Assembly: GCF_018130215.1 (NCBI RefSeq)
Contig: NZ_JAFCKQ010000005.1
Location: 62,001-126,000 of the forward strand
DNA: 64,000 nucleotides
Reading direction: 5' to 3'
Source of the DNA: Bradyrhizobium jicamae
GTDB lineage: Bacteria > Pseudomonadota > Alphaproteobacteria > Rhizobiales > Xanthobacteraceae
A model generated the notes under the pieces. The model was not told the origin of the DNA and did no database searches. It worked only from the letters and a program-made list of their open reading frames with translations. The position numbers and the translations under genes are program-made. Positions 27,194 through 36,265 of this stretch are shown here, piece after piece (position 1 is the first letter of the stretch; every line of letters begins with the position of its first letter).

Positions 27194-28456
27194 ATGGCAA
27201 TCGATTTCAGGCTCAGCGAAGGTCAAGTTGCGCTTCGCGACGGTGCGCGCGCGTTCGCAAACGGAGTCCTCAAGGACGTTCGGGCGACGATCCGCAACTA
27301 CGCCAAACCGGATGAGCGCTTCTATGCCATACGGCCCTTCCACAAACAGGGTGTCGACGCCGGTTTCGTCAAGGGACTGTTTCCGAAGGAAGTGGGCGGA
27401 ACGGACGTCTCGACGCTCGATTTCGCAATCGCGGCCGAGGAATTGTGCGTCGTCGATGTCAATGTCCCCAGCGCGATGCTCGGCACCGGTCTCTGCGTCA
27501 AGCCGGTTATTATGTTCGGGACCGACGAGCAAAAGCAGCGTCTGCTTCCCGATTTCATCGAGAACGGATCGCTGCTGGGCGCACTGGCCTTCACCGAGGT
27601 GACCGGTGGCGCCAACTTCGATGCGCCCGATCCGCGCTTCGGCGTGAAGACGTTTGCACGCCGCGAAGGCGATGAGTGGGTGATCAACGGCGAAAAGCAC
27701 TACACCACGAACGGCACCGGCTGGGACGGCAAGAATTGCCATCTCTATGCGGTGGTCTGCCGGACCGACCCGAACAGGAATGCGCAGGAATCCCTCGCGG
27801 TGATCATGGTGCCGGGCAACGCGCCCGGCCTGAAGGTGACCGGGATTCTGGATACCGCCGGACATCGTGCGACGATCTCACCGCGGATGAAATTCGAGAA
27901 TGTCCGCGTTCCCGCCGGCAACATCATCGGCAAGCCGGGCGACGGGATCGAAATCGTGTCGACGAACTTTGCCTGGACCGCCGCGCTGATCGGCGCTGCG
28001 TGTGTCGGGGTGATGCGCGCCGCATTCGATCATGCGGTGGATTTCGCCAGAAACGACGCGCGCTCCGGACCCCATCCCATCATCGAATATTCGACGGTGG
28101 GCTACATGCTCGCCGACATGAAGATGAAGATCGAGGCATGCCGATATATGACCTGGAAGGCCTGTCAGCAGTACGACCTTTCAAAGGGCAGGGAACACGA
28201 ACTCGCCGTGATGACGAAGATATTCTGTTCGGAAACCTGCGTCGATGTCGTCTACGACGCCATGCGGCTGGTCGGGGTCGACAGCTACACCGACATGCAT
28301 CCGCTCGCAGAGCTCATGAACGATGCAATGTGCTTCCCGCTCTATGACGGCGGCAACATGGGAGCTCGCCGCAGGAATTTGCACAACATCATCAAGAGCC
28401 CATCCTACAGTTCCCTGACTGCGCCGTATGGCGTGTTTGGAGGCGAGGTCGAATAG
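27194..28456 (+). CDS. Acyl-CoA dehydrogenase superfamily flavoenzyme, nitroalkane-oxidase-like
   Basis: A 420-aa FAD enzyme of the acyl-CoA dehydrogenase fold: an N-terminal helical domain, the central beta domain (ALAFTEVTGGAN, INGEKHYTTNGTG), and the C-terminal four-helix domain. At the C-terminus the usual catalytic-base motif YEGT is replaced by LYDGGNMGARRR, with Asp385 in the base position and Arg392 seven residues on. Fungal nitroalkane oxidase uses Asp402 and Arg409, also seven apart. So it may be a nitroalkane-oxidase-like oxidase rather than a CoA-ester dehydrogenase. It follows the second AraC regulator on the same strand. Substrate is unknown. Confidence 0.85.
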   Translation: MAIDFRLSEGQVALRDGARAFANGVLKDVRATIRNYAKPDERFYAIRPFHKQGVDAGFVKGLFPKEVGGTDVSTLDFAIAAEELCVVDVNVPSAMLGTGLCVKPVIMFGTDEQKQRLLPDFIENGSLLGALAFTEVTGGANFDAPDPRFGVKTFARREGDEWVINGEKHYTTNGTGWDGKNCHLYAVVCRTDPNRNAQESLAVIMVPGNAPGLKVTGILDTAGHRATISPRMKFENVRVPAGNIIGKPGDGIEIVSTNFAWTAALIGAACVGVMRAAFDHAVDFARNDARSGPHPIIEYSTVGYMLADMKMKIEACRYMTWKACQQYDLSKGREHELAVMTKIFCSETCVDVVYDAMRLVGVDSYTDMHPLAELMNDAMCFPLYDGGNMGARRRNLHNIIKSPSYSSLTAPYGVFGGEVE

Positions 28457-28633
28457 CGGCCGCCCTGCGTGGCCTATCAAGCGAGCGGCAACGTGGAGAT
28501 GGCGTCCGACGGCCACCGGACATAGCATCGCGGCTGACCATCACACTCTGCAGCATACGCCTCCGCGAAATCGCGCGTTCCGCAGACAGCAGCGATGCGA
28601 CCGGTCTGCCCCGCGCGAAGGCCGACGCATGGT

Positions 28634-30664
28634 CTATGCCGTTCCCCCTCGAACCGGGGCCGTGCCGGCCTCGACGTTGCGCCAGTCCGACCGCGCCTCG
28701 TCTGCGCTTTCAAAGATATGCGCGGCGACGCCGCGCCTTTCGAGCGCTTCGCCGAGCTTGATGCGGAGGAAGCCCGACGTGGTGTAGCGCGACACGCCGG
28801 AATAGAAGCGGTCGGTCAAGCCTTGCACCATTGCCGAATATTCGTCGAGCAACTCGGGAAGAATCGAGAAATTGTCGTAGTTGACGATCGCATAGACGCG
28901 ACGATCGAGGCGGCCGAGCCTTGCTTCGACGGCGCGCGCGATCGCATCGATGTCGTTCCTGTTGCGCAACGCGAAGCGCTCGAAGTTGACGAAGAACAGG
29001 TTCTGCTGCTCGTCCAGCGTGAAGCGACGGTCGAGCGGAATGCGCAACAGGTCGCTGCGCAGGTCCATCGGTCCGTCGGCGAAAATCCGCGCGTCCATGG
29101 GAGGCGGATCGCGCGGGATCAGCGGCTTGAAATCCATCAAGGCGAGGATGTCGCGTTCGATATCGATGCCGGGCGCGACCTCGATCAGCTCTAGGCCGGC
29201 GTCCGTCAGCGCAAGCACGCAGCGCTCGGTGACGTAGTGCACGATCTGCCCGCGTTCGGCGGCGAAGGCGCCGCTGAAGGTCACATGCTCTACGGTCTCG
29301 ACGAATTTGCGGGCTTTCGCTTCCTCGGCGATGACCAGTCTGCCGTCGGCGACGCCGATGCGCTGGCGTCCCGCGCCAAACGTGCCGACGAAGACCACCT
29401 TCTTGGCGTTCTGGCTGATGTTGATGAAGCCGCCGGCGCCGGCGAGCTTGGGACCGAACTTGCTGACGTTAAGATTGCCGGTGCGGTCGACCTGGGCGAG
29501 ACCCAGAAATGCCGCGTCGAGGCCGCCGCCGTCATAGAAATCGAACTGATAGGGCTGGTCGATCACCGCCTGCGTGTTGACGGCGGCTCCGAAATCGATC
29601 CCGCTGGCCGGCACGCCGCCGATCACGCCCGGCTCGGCCGTCAAGGTGATCAGGTCGATCACCCGCTCCTCGTTGGCGACGGAGGCGATGCCTTCGGGCA
29701 TGCCGATGCCGAGATTGACGACGCTGTTGGCCTTGAGCTCGAACGCTGCCCGGCGCGCGATGATCTTGCGCTCGCTCATCGGCATCGGCGGCAGCGAGCC
29801 GGCGCGCACCCTGATCTCGCCGCTATAGGCCGGATTGTAATGGGTGCCGAAGGTCTGCCAGTGGTTTTCCGGCTTCGCCACCACGACGCAGTCGACCAGG
29901 ACGCCGGGGATTTTCACCAGGCGCGGATTTAGGCTGCCGCTTTCCGCGACGCGCTCGACCTGGGCGATGACCATGCCGCCGGAATTATGCGCCGCCATGG
30001 CGATCGCCAGCGCCTCGAGCGTCAACGCTTCCTTTTCCATGGTGAGGTTGCCGTCTGCGTCGCCGGTGGTGGCACGAATGATCCCGACGTCGATCGGGAA
30101 GGTCTTGTAGAACAGGCATTCCTCGCCGCCGAGCGTGACCAGCTCGACCAGGTCCTCGACAGTCCGGGCATTCAGCTTGCCGCCGCCCTGGCGTGGATCG
30201 ACGAAGGTGCCGATGCCGACGCGCGAGATGTGGCCCGGACGGCGCGCGGCGATGTCGCGGAACAGATGGGTGATGACGCCCTGCGGCAGGTTATAGGCCT
30301 CGATCTGGTTTGCGATCGCCAGCTGCTGCAATTTCGGCGCAAGCCCCCAATGGCCGCCGATCACGCGCCTGACCAAGCCCTCATGCGCGAAATGGTTGAG
30401 GCCGCGGTGCTTGCCGTCTCCCTGTCCGGCCGCATAGACCAGCGTGAGGTTGCGCGGCTTGCCCTGTGCGTAGGGGGCATCCGTTTCGTTGGCGAGGTAG
30501 AGTTCCTCCAGCGCGAGCGCGATCTCCTCGGCGAAACCGATGCCGACAAAGCCGCCGGTTGCCACCGTGTCGCCGTCGTGGATCAGGCGCACCGCCTCAG
30601 CGGCTGTGACGATCTTGCCCTTCTCGACCGTGCGCAGATAGGACAGGGCCGGATGCTGACTCAT
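28634..30664 (-). CDS. Fused acyl-CoA:acetate/3-ketoacid CoA-transferase with C-terminal extension
   Basis: A 676-aa family I CoA-transferase with alpha and beta halves fused, like YdiF. The alpha half has [16 protein letters not shown] and [15 protein letters not shown]. The beta half has [12 protein letters not shown] and the active-site Glu344 in [15 protein letters not shown], which forms the glutamyl-CoA thioester in this family. Family members are usually about 520-530 aa. Here about 150 further residues follow (about 525-676), of unknown role. It lies 16 bp after a GntP-type permease, and the pair is preceded by a sigma-54 promoter. It probably activates a short-chain carboxylate imported by the permease. 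Confidence 0.9.
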   Translation of the reverse strand: MSQHPALSYLRTVEKGKIVTAAEAVRLIHDGDTVATGGFVGIGFAEEIALALEELYLANETDAPYAQGKPRNLTLVYAAGQGDGKHRGLNHFAHEGLVRRVIGGHWGLAPKLQQLAIANQIEAYNLPQGVITHLFRDIAARRPGHISRVGIGTFVDPRQGGGKLNARTVEDLVELVTLGGEECLFYKTFPIDVGIIRATTGDADGNLTMEKEALTLEALAIAMAAHNSGGMVIAQVERVAESGSLNPRLVKIPGVLVDCVVVAKPENHWQTFGTHYNPAYSGEIRVRAGSLPPMPMSERKIIARRAAFELKANSVVNLGIGMPEGIASVANEERVIDLITLTAEPGVIGGVPASGIDFGAAVNTQAVIDQPYQFDFYDGGGLDAAFLGLAQVDRTGNLNVSKFGPKLAGAGGFINISQNAKKVVFVGTFGAGRQRIGVADGRLVIAEEAKARKFVETVEHVTFSGAFAAERGQIVHYVTERCVLALTDAGLELIEVAPGIDIERDILALMDFKPLIPRDPPPMDARIFADGPMDLRSDLLRIPLDRRFTLDEQQNLFFVNFERFALRNRNDIDAIARAVEARLGRLDRRVYAIVNYDNFSILPELLDEYSAMVQGLTDRFYSGVSRYTTSGFLRIKLGEALERRGVAAHIFESADEARSDWRNVEAGTAPVRGGTA

Positions 30665-30680
30665 GGCATTCCTCCCGTTT

Positions 30681-32090
30681 TCAAACCAGCCCGGTGGCGT
30701 AGTAGACCGCGATCACGAAGAACACCGCCAGCGTCTTCAGGCAGGTCACGGCAAAGATGTCCTTGTAGGACTGCTTGTGCGTCAGCCCGGTCACCGCGAG
30801 CAGGGTGATGACGGCACCGTTGTGCGGCAATGTGTCCATGCCGCCGCTCGCCATCGATGCGACGCGGTGCAGCACCTCGGGAGGGATATGTGCCGCCTCG
30901 GCCATGGCGATGAAATCCTTCGCCATGGCGGCGAGCGCAATCGACATGCCGCCCGAAGCCGAGCCGGTGATGCCGGCGAGCGAGGTGACGGTGATGGCTT
31001 CGTTGACGAGCGGATTCGGGATGGCCTTCAGCGCATCCTTGATGACGATGAAGCCCGGGAGCGCCGCGATCACGCCGCCGAAGCCATATTCGGATGCGGT
31101 GTTCATCGCCGCCAACAGCGCGCCGGCGACCGCCGCCTTGCTGCCCTCGGCAAAGGTCCTCTTCAGCTTTGGAAACGCGAACACGAACACCGTGAGAATG
31201 CCCGCGATCAGTGCGCCCTCTACCGCCCAGATCGCCTTGATGCCGGCGATCGGCGTGGCAATCGAATGGTCGAGCGCAAGCGTCAGGTCGTAGCTCGTGC
31301 CGTAGGCACGCTCGATCAGGCCGCCGAACACGCCGGGAAAACCGCCGAGCAGCAGGTTGACCAGGAACACCACGATCAGCGGCAGAAAGGCGACGAAGGC
31401 GGGGGCCAGTTCCTTGGTGTCAACCGGCGGCGGCTCGTTGCTGTGACCCTCGCCATAGCCCTCGCCCGCAACCGCCGCCTGACGTCGGCGCCATTCGAGA
31501 TAGAGCATGCCGAGCACGAAGATGAAGATCGCTCCCGTCGTGCCGAGGATCGGCGCCGCGCCGTTGGTGGTCTTGAAATAGGTGGTGGGAATGATGTTCT
31601 GGATCTGCGGACTGAAGGGTAGCGAGTCCATGGTGAAGGAGAAGGCGCCGAGCGCGATCGTGCCGGGAATCAGCCGCTTCGGGATGTTGCCGGCCCGGAA
31701 CATTTCGGCCGCGAAGGGATAGGCGGCGAACACCACGACGAACAGCGAGACGCCGCCATAGGTGAGCACCGCGCAGACCAGCACGATCGCCAGCATCGCG
31801 CGCTGGCTGCCGACGAGGCCGATCACCGCTGCCACGATCGATTTGGAGAAGCCGGAGAGCTCGATCACCTTGCCGAATACCGCGCCGAGCAGGAACACCG
31901 GAAAATACAGCTTCGCGAAGCCGACCATCTTGTCCATGAACAGGCCGGTGAAGGCGGCCGGCACCGCGCCGGGATCGGTCAACAGCACCGCCCCGAGCGC
32001 TGCAACCGGCGCAAACAGGATGACGCTGAAGCCGCGATAGGCAACGAACATCAGGAAAACGAGCGCGGCCAGCGCGACCAGAAAGCTCAT
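30681..32090 (-). CDS. GntP family carboxylate permease
   Basis: A 469-aa inner-membrane transporter with about 12 hydrophobic segments, starting [20 protein letters not shown]. The GntP-type features include [38 protein letters not shown], and the C-terminal [24 protein letters not shown]. The family carries gluconate or hydroxy/keto acids such as 3-hydroxybutyrate. The specific substrate here is inferred from the adjacent CoA-transferase to be a short-chain acid. The start at 32090 has a GGGAGAG Shine-Dalgarno. A much longer in-frame upstream extension runs through the promoter and is not coding. Confidence 0.9.
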   Translation of the reverse strand: MSFLVALAALVFLMFVAYRGFSVILFAPVAALGAVLLTDPGAVPAAFTGLFMDKMVGFAKLYFPVFLLGAVFGKVIELSGFSKSIVAAVIGLVGSQRAMLAIVLVCAVLTYGGVSLFVVVFAAYPFAAEMFRAGNIPKRLIPGTIALGAFSFTMDSLPFSPQIQNIIPTTYFKTTNGAAPILGTTGAIFIFVLGMLYLEWRRRQAAVAGEGYGEGHSNEPPPVDTKELAPAFVAFLPLIVVFLVNLLLGGFPGVFGGLIERAYGTSYDLTLALDHSIATPIAGIKAIWAVEGALIAGILTVFVFAFPKLKRTFAEGSKAAVAGALLAAMNTASEYGFGGVIAALPGFIVIKDALKAIPNPLVNEAITVTSLAGITGSASGGMSIALAAMAKDFIAMAEAAHIPPEVLHRVASMASGGMDTLPHNGAVITLLAVTGLTHKQSYKDIFAVTCLKTLAVFFVIAVYYATGLV

Positions 32091-32161
32091 CTGTTTCTCT
32101 CCCGGCAGTTGTTGTTTTCGGATGCATCTTGCGCATTCGGGATGCGTCGTCCGGCGAGCAG

Positions 32162-32177
32162 AGCAAGCTCCGCGCCA
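32162..32177 (-). promoter_or_regulatory. Sigma-54 (-24/-12) promoter for the permease/CoA-transferase operon
   Basis: On the minus strand the sequence reads TGGCGCGGAGCTTGCT. It matches the consensus TGGCACG-N4-TTGCW at all but one specified position and has correct GG-to-GC spacing. It lies about 72 bp upstream of the permease ATG, and a sigma-54 activator gene ends 120 bp upstream of it. Confidence 0.75.
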
Positions 32178-32272
32178 GTTGCCTTGCGATAACGCAAAAT
32201 GCTTGAAATGCAGGCAGTTCGGCCGGCAAGCGGGAGGTGACGGCTGCGAGCGCCGTGTCAACTTTCCGAGAT

Positions 32273-32293
32273 TCGAGACAGTTTCAGTCTCGA
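32273..32293. promoter_or_regulatory. Candidate activator site (UAS) upstream of the sigma-54 promoter
   Basis: Perfect inverted repeat TCGAGAC-N7-GTCTCGA. Its centre is about 107 bp upstream of the -24 GG, a typical enhancer distance. It sits 4 bp past the stop codon of the adjacent activator gene, so it could alternatively be a terminator stem, but no T run follows. A second short dyad TTGCG-ATAA-CGCAA lies at 32184-32197. Confidence 0.5.
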
Positions 32294-32296
32294 TCG

Positions 32297-33730
32297 TCAG
32301 ACAGGCGAGGAATCCGACACGGCCAGCCCGAACTTGGCGAGCTTCTTGTAGAAGGTCGCCCGCGAGATGCGCAGCATTCGCGCGGCTTCCGAGATCTGCC
32401 CGTTGGCGGCCTCGAGCGCGCCTTCGAGAGTGCGTTTCTCGAAAGCGGCCTCGGCCTGGGCATAGGGGACGACGGCACCCGTCACCACCGGAGGTCCGGC
32501 AACCTTCCCCTCGGCGCCAGGCAGGATGCGGGCGAAATCGTCGCCGGCGAGACGGCCCGAGTCGCTGAGGATCAGCGCCCGCTCCAGCACGTTGCGCAGC
32601 TCCCGGACGTTTCCGGGCCAATCGTAGCAGGCGAGCGCGGCAAGACCCGACGGCGTGATCTTCGCGCTGGGGTAGTCGCCGGAGCGGACGATGTCATCCA
32701 GCAGCCTCGCGCAGATGTCTGGGAGATCGCCGGCGCAATCGCGCAACGGCGGCAGCGCGATCGTGAGCACGTTGAGCCGGTAGAAAAGATCGGCCCGGAA
32801 TGTGCCCTCGCTGACCCGCTTCTGCAGGTCGACATTGGTTGCGGCAATGACGCGAACGTCGACTTTCGTGACCTTGTCGGACCCAACCGGCTCGAATTCC
32901 CGCTCCTGCAACACGCGCAGCAACTTGCTCTGCAACTGCAGGGGCATTTCACCGATTTCATCGAGGAACAGCGTGCCGCCATCGGCGCTCCTGAACTTGC
33001 CGTCGCGGCCTTTGCGGTCGGCGCCGGTATAGGCGCCCGGCACCGTCCCGAAGAACTCGGACTCGACCAGCGTATCCGGGATGGCGGCGACGTTGACGCT
33101 GACGAAGGGCCTGTCGGCGCGCCCGGAAGCGTTGTGGATCGCCTGCGCCAGCAACTCCTTGCCGGTTCCCGTTTCCCCGGCCAGCAGCACCGTCACGCTT
33201 TGTCGGGCCGCGCGGCCGGCGAGTTCCTTGGCTCGCGCGATGCGCTCGGTGTTTCCGACATAATCGTCGAAGGTGAACCGCGCGCTCCGTGGCTGCGACA
33301 ATTGCCGCTTCGCGAGCCTGAGGTCGCTCTCGAGCTGGCCCATCCGCGCGATCAGCGGCTTCAGACTGTCGACGCGGTCCGACAGCACGAAGCCGATCGC
33401 TCCGATGACGTTCCTGTTCTCGTCCTCGATCGGCATGCGCGTGACCACGAGCTGTTCGCCGCCGAGCTCCATGATGTCGAGCAGGATCGGCTCGCCGGTC
33501 TCGGCGACGCGGCGCATCAGGCTGTTGGGAATGATCTCCTCGATCGGGCGCCCGATCGCATCGGAGATGTGACCAAGGCGAAGCGAGTGAAGATATTTTT
33601 CGTTGACGTAGACCACGTGGCCGTCGCGATCGATCGCGATGGCGCCTTCGCAGAGATCCTCCAGGCGTTCGAACAGCGTTTCCATGGCGCGTGCGCGGAT
33701 GGTCGCGGGATCGCTGACGAAATGACCCAT
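32297..33730 (-). CDS. Sigma-54-dependent Fis-family regulator with PAS domain
   Basis: A 477-aa enhancer-binding protein. The N-terminal PAS domain covers about residues 15-115 (AIDRDGHVVYVNEKYL). The AAA+ domain has Walker A AGETGTGKELLAQAI, the sigma-54 contact loop as GAYTGA (the common F is replaced by Y), Walker B GGTLFLDEIGEMPL and the ATNVDLQ sensor. The C-terminal Fis-type HTH is QISEAARMLRISRATFYKKL. It reads toward the permease/CoA-transferase operon and is separated from it by a sigma-54 promoter, so it most likely activates that operon. The signal sensed by PAS is unknown. Confidence 0.92.
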   Translation of the reverse strand: MGHFVSDPATIRARAMETLFERLEDLCEGAIAIDRDGHVVYVNEKYLHSLRLGHISDAIGRPIEEIIPNSLMRRVAETGEPILLDIMELGGEQLVVTRMPIEDENRNVIGAIGFVLSDRVDSLKPLIARMGQLESDLRLAKRQLSQPRSARFTFDDYVGNTERIARAKELAGRAARQSVTVLLAGETGTGKELLAQAIHNASGRADRPFVSVNVAAIPDTLVESEFFGTVPGAYTGADRKGRDGKFRSADGGTLFLDEIGEMPLQLQSKLLRVLQEREFEPVGSDKVTKVDVRVIAATNVDLQKRVSEGTFRADLFYRLNVLTIALPPLRDCAGDLPDICARLLDDIVRSGDYPSAKITPSGLAALACYDWPGNVRELRNVLERALILSDSGRLAGDDFARILPGAEGKVAGPPVVTGAVVPYAQAEAAFEKRTLEGALEAANGQISEAARMLRISRATFYKKLAKFGLAVSDSSPV

Positions 33731-33961
33731 GCGTCATCCTCCCACGCTCCACTTGTCTCCAGGAGGGGCTGGACCCGCGAAGCTGACTGATTTGCACCAA
33801 ATCTATCAGGAGACGGCCTGATTTCACATCGGCGCCGGATAAAACTTCGAGGTCGGCGCGGGGGCTTATCCGTAGCCTTCATCGGAAAATTACATCGTTA
33901 TTTCAATAGTATAGAGACTTGTGATTTCAGGCCGCGCCAAAGTCCCGACAGCGCATCCCCA

Positions 33962-34018
33962 AGCTAAGCAAATATAACATGCATTAACAAACCATATGCA
34001 TTTAATATTTGCAAAGCT
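33962..34018. promoter_or_regulatory. 57-bp AT-rich dyad upstream of the ABC transporter operon
   Basis: The 342-bp gap 33731-34072 lies between the sigma-54 activator and the solute-binding protein and is AT-rich at its right end. It contains two 23-bp arms, 33962-33984 and 33996-34018. They are inverted repeats matching at 19 of 23 positions, with an 11-bp spacer. Both arms contain GCAAATAT and ATGCAT. It ends 55 bp before the glnH-type ATG. It is a strong candidate operator, possibly for the RpiR regulator encoded at the end of the operon, or a 5'-UTR structure. Confidence 0.5.
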
Positions 34019-34072
34019 GTTGCGAGGGTGTTAGGGTTCGTGGCAACTCCAAGAAAGAGGGGAAGCGCCGAA

Positions 34073-34825
34073 ATGAAGTTCACAGTTGCAAGCCTGACCG
34101 CCGCCGCGGCCCTCGCCGCAACCCTCGTCATCGGCCAAGCTGCTCGTGCCGGCGACCTGATCGTCGCAACCGACACAGCCTTCGTTCCGTTCGAGTTCAA
34201 GGAGGGCGACAAGTATGTCGGCTTCGACATCGACCTGTGGGCCGCCATCGCCAAGGATATTGGCGTGACCTACACGCTGCAGCCGATGGACTTCAACGGC
34301 ATAATCCCGGCGCTCCAGACTAGGCAGGTCGACGTCGGGCTGGCCGGCATTACCATCAAGGAAGAGCGCAAGAAGGTCATCGACTTTTCGGACGGCTATT
34401 ACGACAGCGGATTCCTGCTGATGGTGCCGGTCAACAGCACGATCAACGGTCCGGAAGATCTTGTCGGCAAGACGCTTGCCGTGAAAACCGGCACGTCGGC
34501 AACCGACTACGCCAAGGCGCACTTCAAGGGGACGGAGCTGCGCCTCTTCCCCAACAGCGACAACGCCTACCTCGAGGTCGCAACCGGACGCGCGGACGCC
34601 GCAATGCACGACACGCCCAACGTCCTCTACTACATCAAGACCAACGGTCAGGGGAAAGTGAAGACCGTCGGTCCGCAGATGATGGCCCAGCAATATGGCA
34701 TCGCTTTCCCGAAGGGCAGCGAGCTCATCGCCAAGGTCAACGCCTCGCTCATCAAGCTGAAGGGCGACGGTACCTACGGCACCATCTACAAGAAATGGTT
34801 CGGTGCCGAGCCGCCGAAGAGCTGA
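34073..34825 (+). CDS. Periplasmic amino-acid-binding protein (GlnH-like) of an ABC transporter
   Basis: A 250-aa family 3 solute-binding protein. It has a signal peptide ([20 protein letters not shown] ... AARA cleavage), the N-lobe signature [47 protein letters not shown], and the second-lobe [17 protein letters not shown]. It binds a polar amino acid or a derivative. It is first in an operon with a permease, ATPase, C45 hydrolase and RpiR regulator, so the ligand may be an acylated or conjugated amino acid rather than glutamine itself. A 10-bp hairpin follows before the permease gene. Confidence 0.9.
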   Translation: MKFTVASLTAAAALAATLVIGQAARAGDLIVATDTAFVPFEFKEGDKYVGFDIDLWAAIAKDIGVTYTLQPMDFNGIIPALQTRQVDVGLAGITIKEERKKVIDFSDGYYDSGFLLMVPVNSTINGPEDLVGKTLAVKTGTSATDYAKAHFKGTELRLFPNSDNAYLEVATGRADAAMHDTPNVLYYIKTNGQGKVKTVGPQMMAQQYGIAFPKGSELIAKVNASLIKLKGDGTYGTIYKKWFGAEPPKS

Positions 34826-34839
34826 TCCGGGTCTTGCCG

Positions 34840-34862
34840 GCGCGCCGGCATGGCCGGCGCGC
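34840..34862 (+). promoter_or_regulatory. Intercistronic hairpin between binding protein and permease genes
   Basis: Perfect 10-bp GC stem (GCGCGCCGGC and GCCGGCGCGC) with an ATG tri-loop, followed by TTTCCTT. It lies 15 nt after the binding-protein stop and 22 nt before the permease ATG. Such hairpins in ABC operons act as partial terminators or RNA stabilisers that keep the binding protein more abundant. Confidence 0.6.
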
Positions 34863-34883
34863 TTTCCTTGAAGGAAAGCTCTC

Positions 34884-35540
34884 ATGGATTTTGACTGGTC
34901 GGTTATCTGGCAAGCCCTGCCTGAGCTCTTGAAGGGGGCCCGCCTCACCGTGCTGATCGCGCTGGCCGGGCTCGCCGGCGGACTGGTGATCGGCTGCGCT
35001 GCCGGCCTGGCGCGCGCCTACGGCAATGCCGTCCTCAACGCCATGGCCTTCGCCTACGTCGAGATCATACGCGGCACGCCGATCATCGTGCAGGTGATGT
35101 TCATCTATTTCGCGTTGCCGATCCTCGCGAATGTCCGCATCAACCCGCTCGCGGCGGCGATCATGGCCATCATCATCAACGCCGGAGCCTATATCGCCGA
35201 GATCGTGCGCGGCTCGTTTCTCTCCGTCCATCGAGGACTGCGGGAGGCCGGCCTGGCGCTCGGCCTGCCATTCTGGAAGGTGCTTCTCTACATCATCGGC
35301 CCGCTCGCTTTCCGGCGCATGATTCCGGCGCTCGGCAACCAGTTCATCGTCAGCCTGAAGGATACGTCGCTTTTCATCGTCATTGGTGTCGGCGAACTCA
35401 CACGGCAAGGCCAGGAAATCATGGCGGCCAACTTTCGCGCGGTCGAAATCTGGTCTGCCGTGGCGATGTTCTACCTGATCATGACCGGCGCGCTTACACT
35501 TGTCCTCAGGATGACCGAGAAGAGGATGCGCATACTGTGA
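34884..35540 (+). CDS. Amino-acid ABC transporter permease (GlnP/HisMQ type)
   Basis: A 218-aa inner-membrane permease with about five helices. It starts [23 protein letters not shown], contains [20 protein letters not shown] and [20 protein letters not shown], and has the EAA loop [21 protein letters not shown], which contacts the ATPase. It forms a homodimeric channel in this family because only one permease gene is present. The stop overlaps the ATPase GTG start (GTGA). Confidence 0.93.
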   Translation: MDFDWSVIWQALPELLKGARLTVLIALAGLAGGLVIGCAAGLARAYGNAVLNAMAFAYVEIIRGTPIIVQVMFIYFALPILANVRINPLAAAIMAIIINAGAYIAEIVRGSFLSVHRGLREAGLALGLPFWKVLLYIIGPLAFRRMIPALGNQFIVSLKDTSLFIVIGVGELTRQGQEIMAANFRAVEIWSAVAMFYLIMTGALTLVLRMTEKRMRIL

Positions 35541-36265
35541 GCATCGTTGAGTTCAACAAAGTTACCAAGCGGTTCGGCCAAGTCACGATTCTCGACCAGG
35601 TCGACCTGTCGATAGCGCCCGGCGAGAAGGTCGTGCTGATCGGCCCCTCCGGTTCCGGCAAGTCGACGCTGCTCCGTTGCATCAACGCGCTGGAGGAGAT
35701 CAATGGCGGTGATCTCGTCGTCGATGGCATCAGCGTCAAGGCCGGCGGCCGCATGGTCCGCATGATCCGCCAGGAAGCCGGCATGGTCTTCCAGCAGTTC
35801 AACCTGTTTCCGCAAATGACGGCGCTCGAAAACGTCGCCTTTGGCCCGCGCCGCGTGCGCGGCGAGTCGCGGCAGGGTGCGCGAAAGCAGGCGCTGGACA
35901 TGCTCGCCAAGGTCGGCCTTGCCGAGCGCGCTCATCACTATCCGAGCGAGCTCTCCGGCGGCCAGCAGCAGCGCGTCGCGATCGCCCGCGCGCTTGCCGT
36001 CAAGCCGAAGCTGATGCTGTTCGACGAGCCCACGTCCGCACTCGATCCGGAACTCAGGCATGAAGTGCTCCGCGTCATGCAGGCGCTTGCCGAGGAAGGT
36101 ATGACCATGATCGTGGTCACCCACGAGATGGCCTTTGCCCGCAAGGTCGGCACCAGGCTGATATTCATGGAAGGAGGCAAGATCGCAGCTGACGGCGAGC
36201 CACGGGAGCTGCTTGCAAACCCGCAAAACCCTCGCTTGAAAGAGTTTCTGCAGCATGTCGCATGA
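35537..36265 (+). CDS. Amino-acid ABC transporter ATP-binding protein (GlnQ type)
   Basis: A 242-aa ATPase with Walker [14 protein letters not shown], the Q loop [13 protein letters not shown] signature [15 protein letters not shown], Walker [16 protein letters not shown], and the H loop [13 protein letters not shown]. The GTG start overlaps the permease stop, and the 3' end overlaps the C45 hydrolase start by 11 bp, so all are translated from one message. Confidence 0.95.
   Translation: MSIVEFNKVTKRFGQVTILDQVDLSIAPGEKVVLIGPSGSGKSTLLRCINALEEINGGDLVVDGISVKAGGRMVRMIRQEAGMVFQQFNLFPQMTALENVAFGPRRVRGESRQGARKQALDMLAKVGLAERAHHYPSELSGGQQQRVAIARALAVKPKLMLFDEPTSALDPELRHEVLRVMQALAEEGMTMIVVTHEMAFARKVGTRLIFMEGGKIAADGEPRELLANPQNPRLKEFLQHVA

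Noticed and set aside
27194..28456. Ordinary acyl-CoA dehydrogenase for fatty-acid oxidation
   Set aside because: The catalytic Glu motif is replaced by an Asp...Arg pair as in nitroalkane oxidase, so the plain label is not well supported.
32273..32293. Terminator of the PAS sigma-54 activator gene
   Set aside because: Possible, but no T run follows and the placement 107 bp before a -24/-12 promoter fits an activator site better. Kept as a UAS with moderate confidence.
32091..32621. N-terminal extension of the GntP permease
   Set aside because: It would translate through the sigma-54 promoter and the 3' end of the activator gene. The start at 32090 gives a normal first membrane helix.
19938..34000. 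Genomic island inserted at tRNA-Arg
   Set aside because: The accessory region begins right after the tRNA, but no integrase and no second copy of the tRNA 3' end were seen, and codon use looks uniform.
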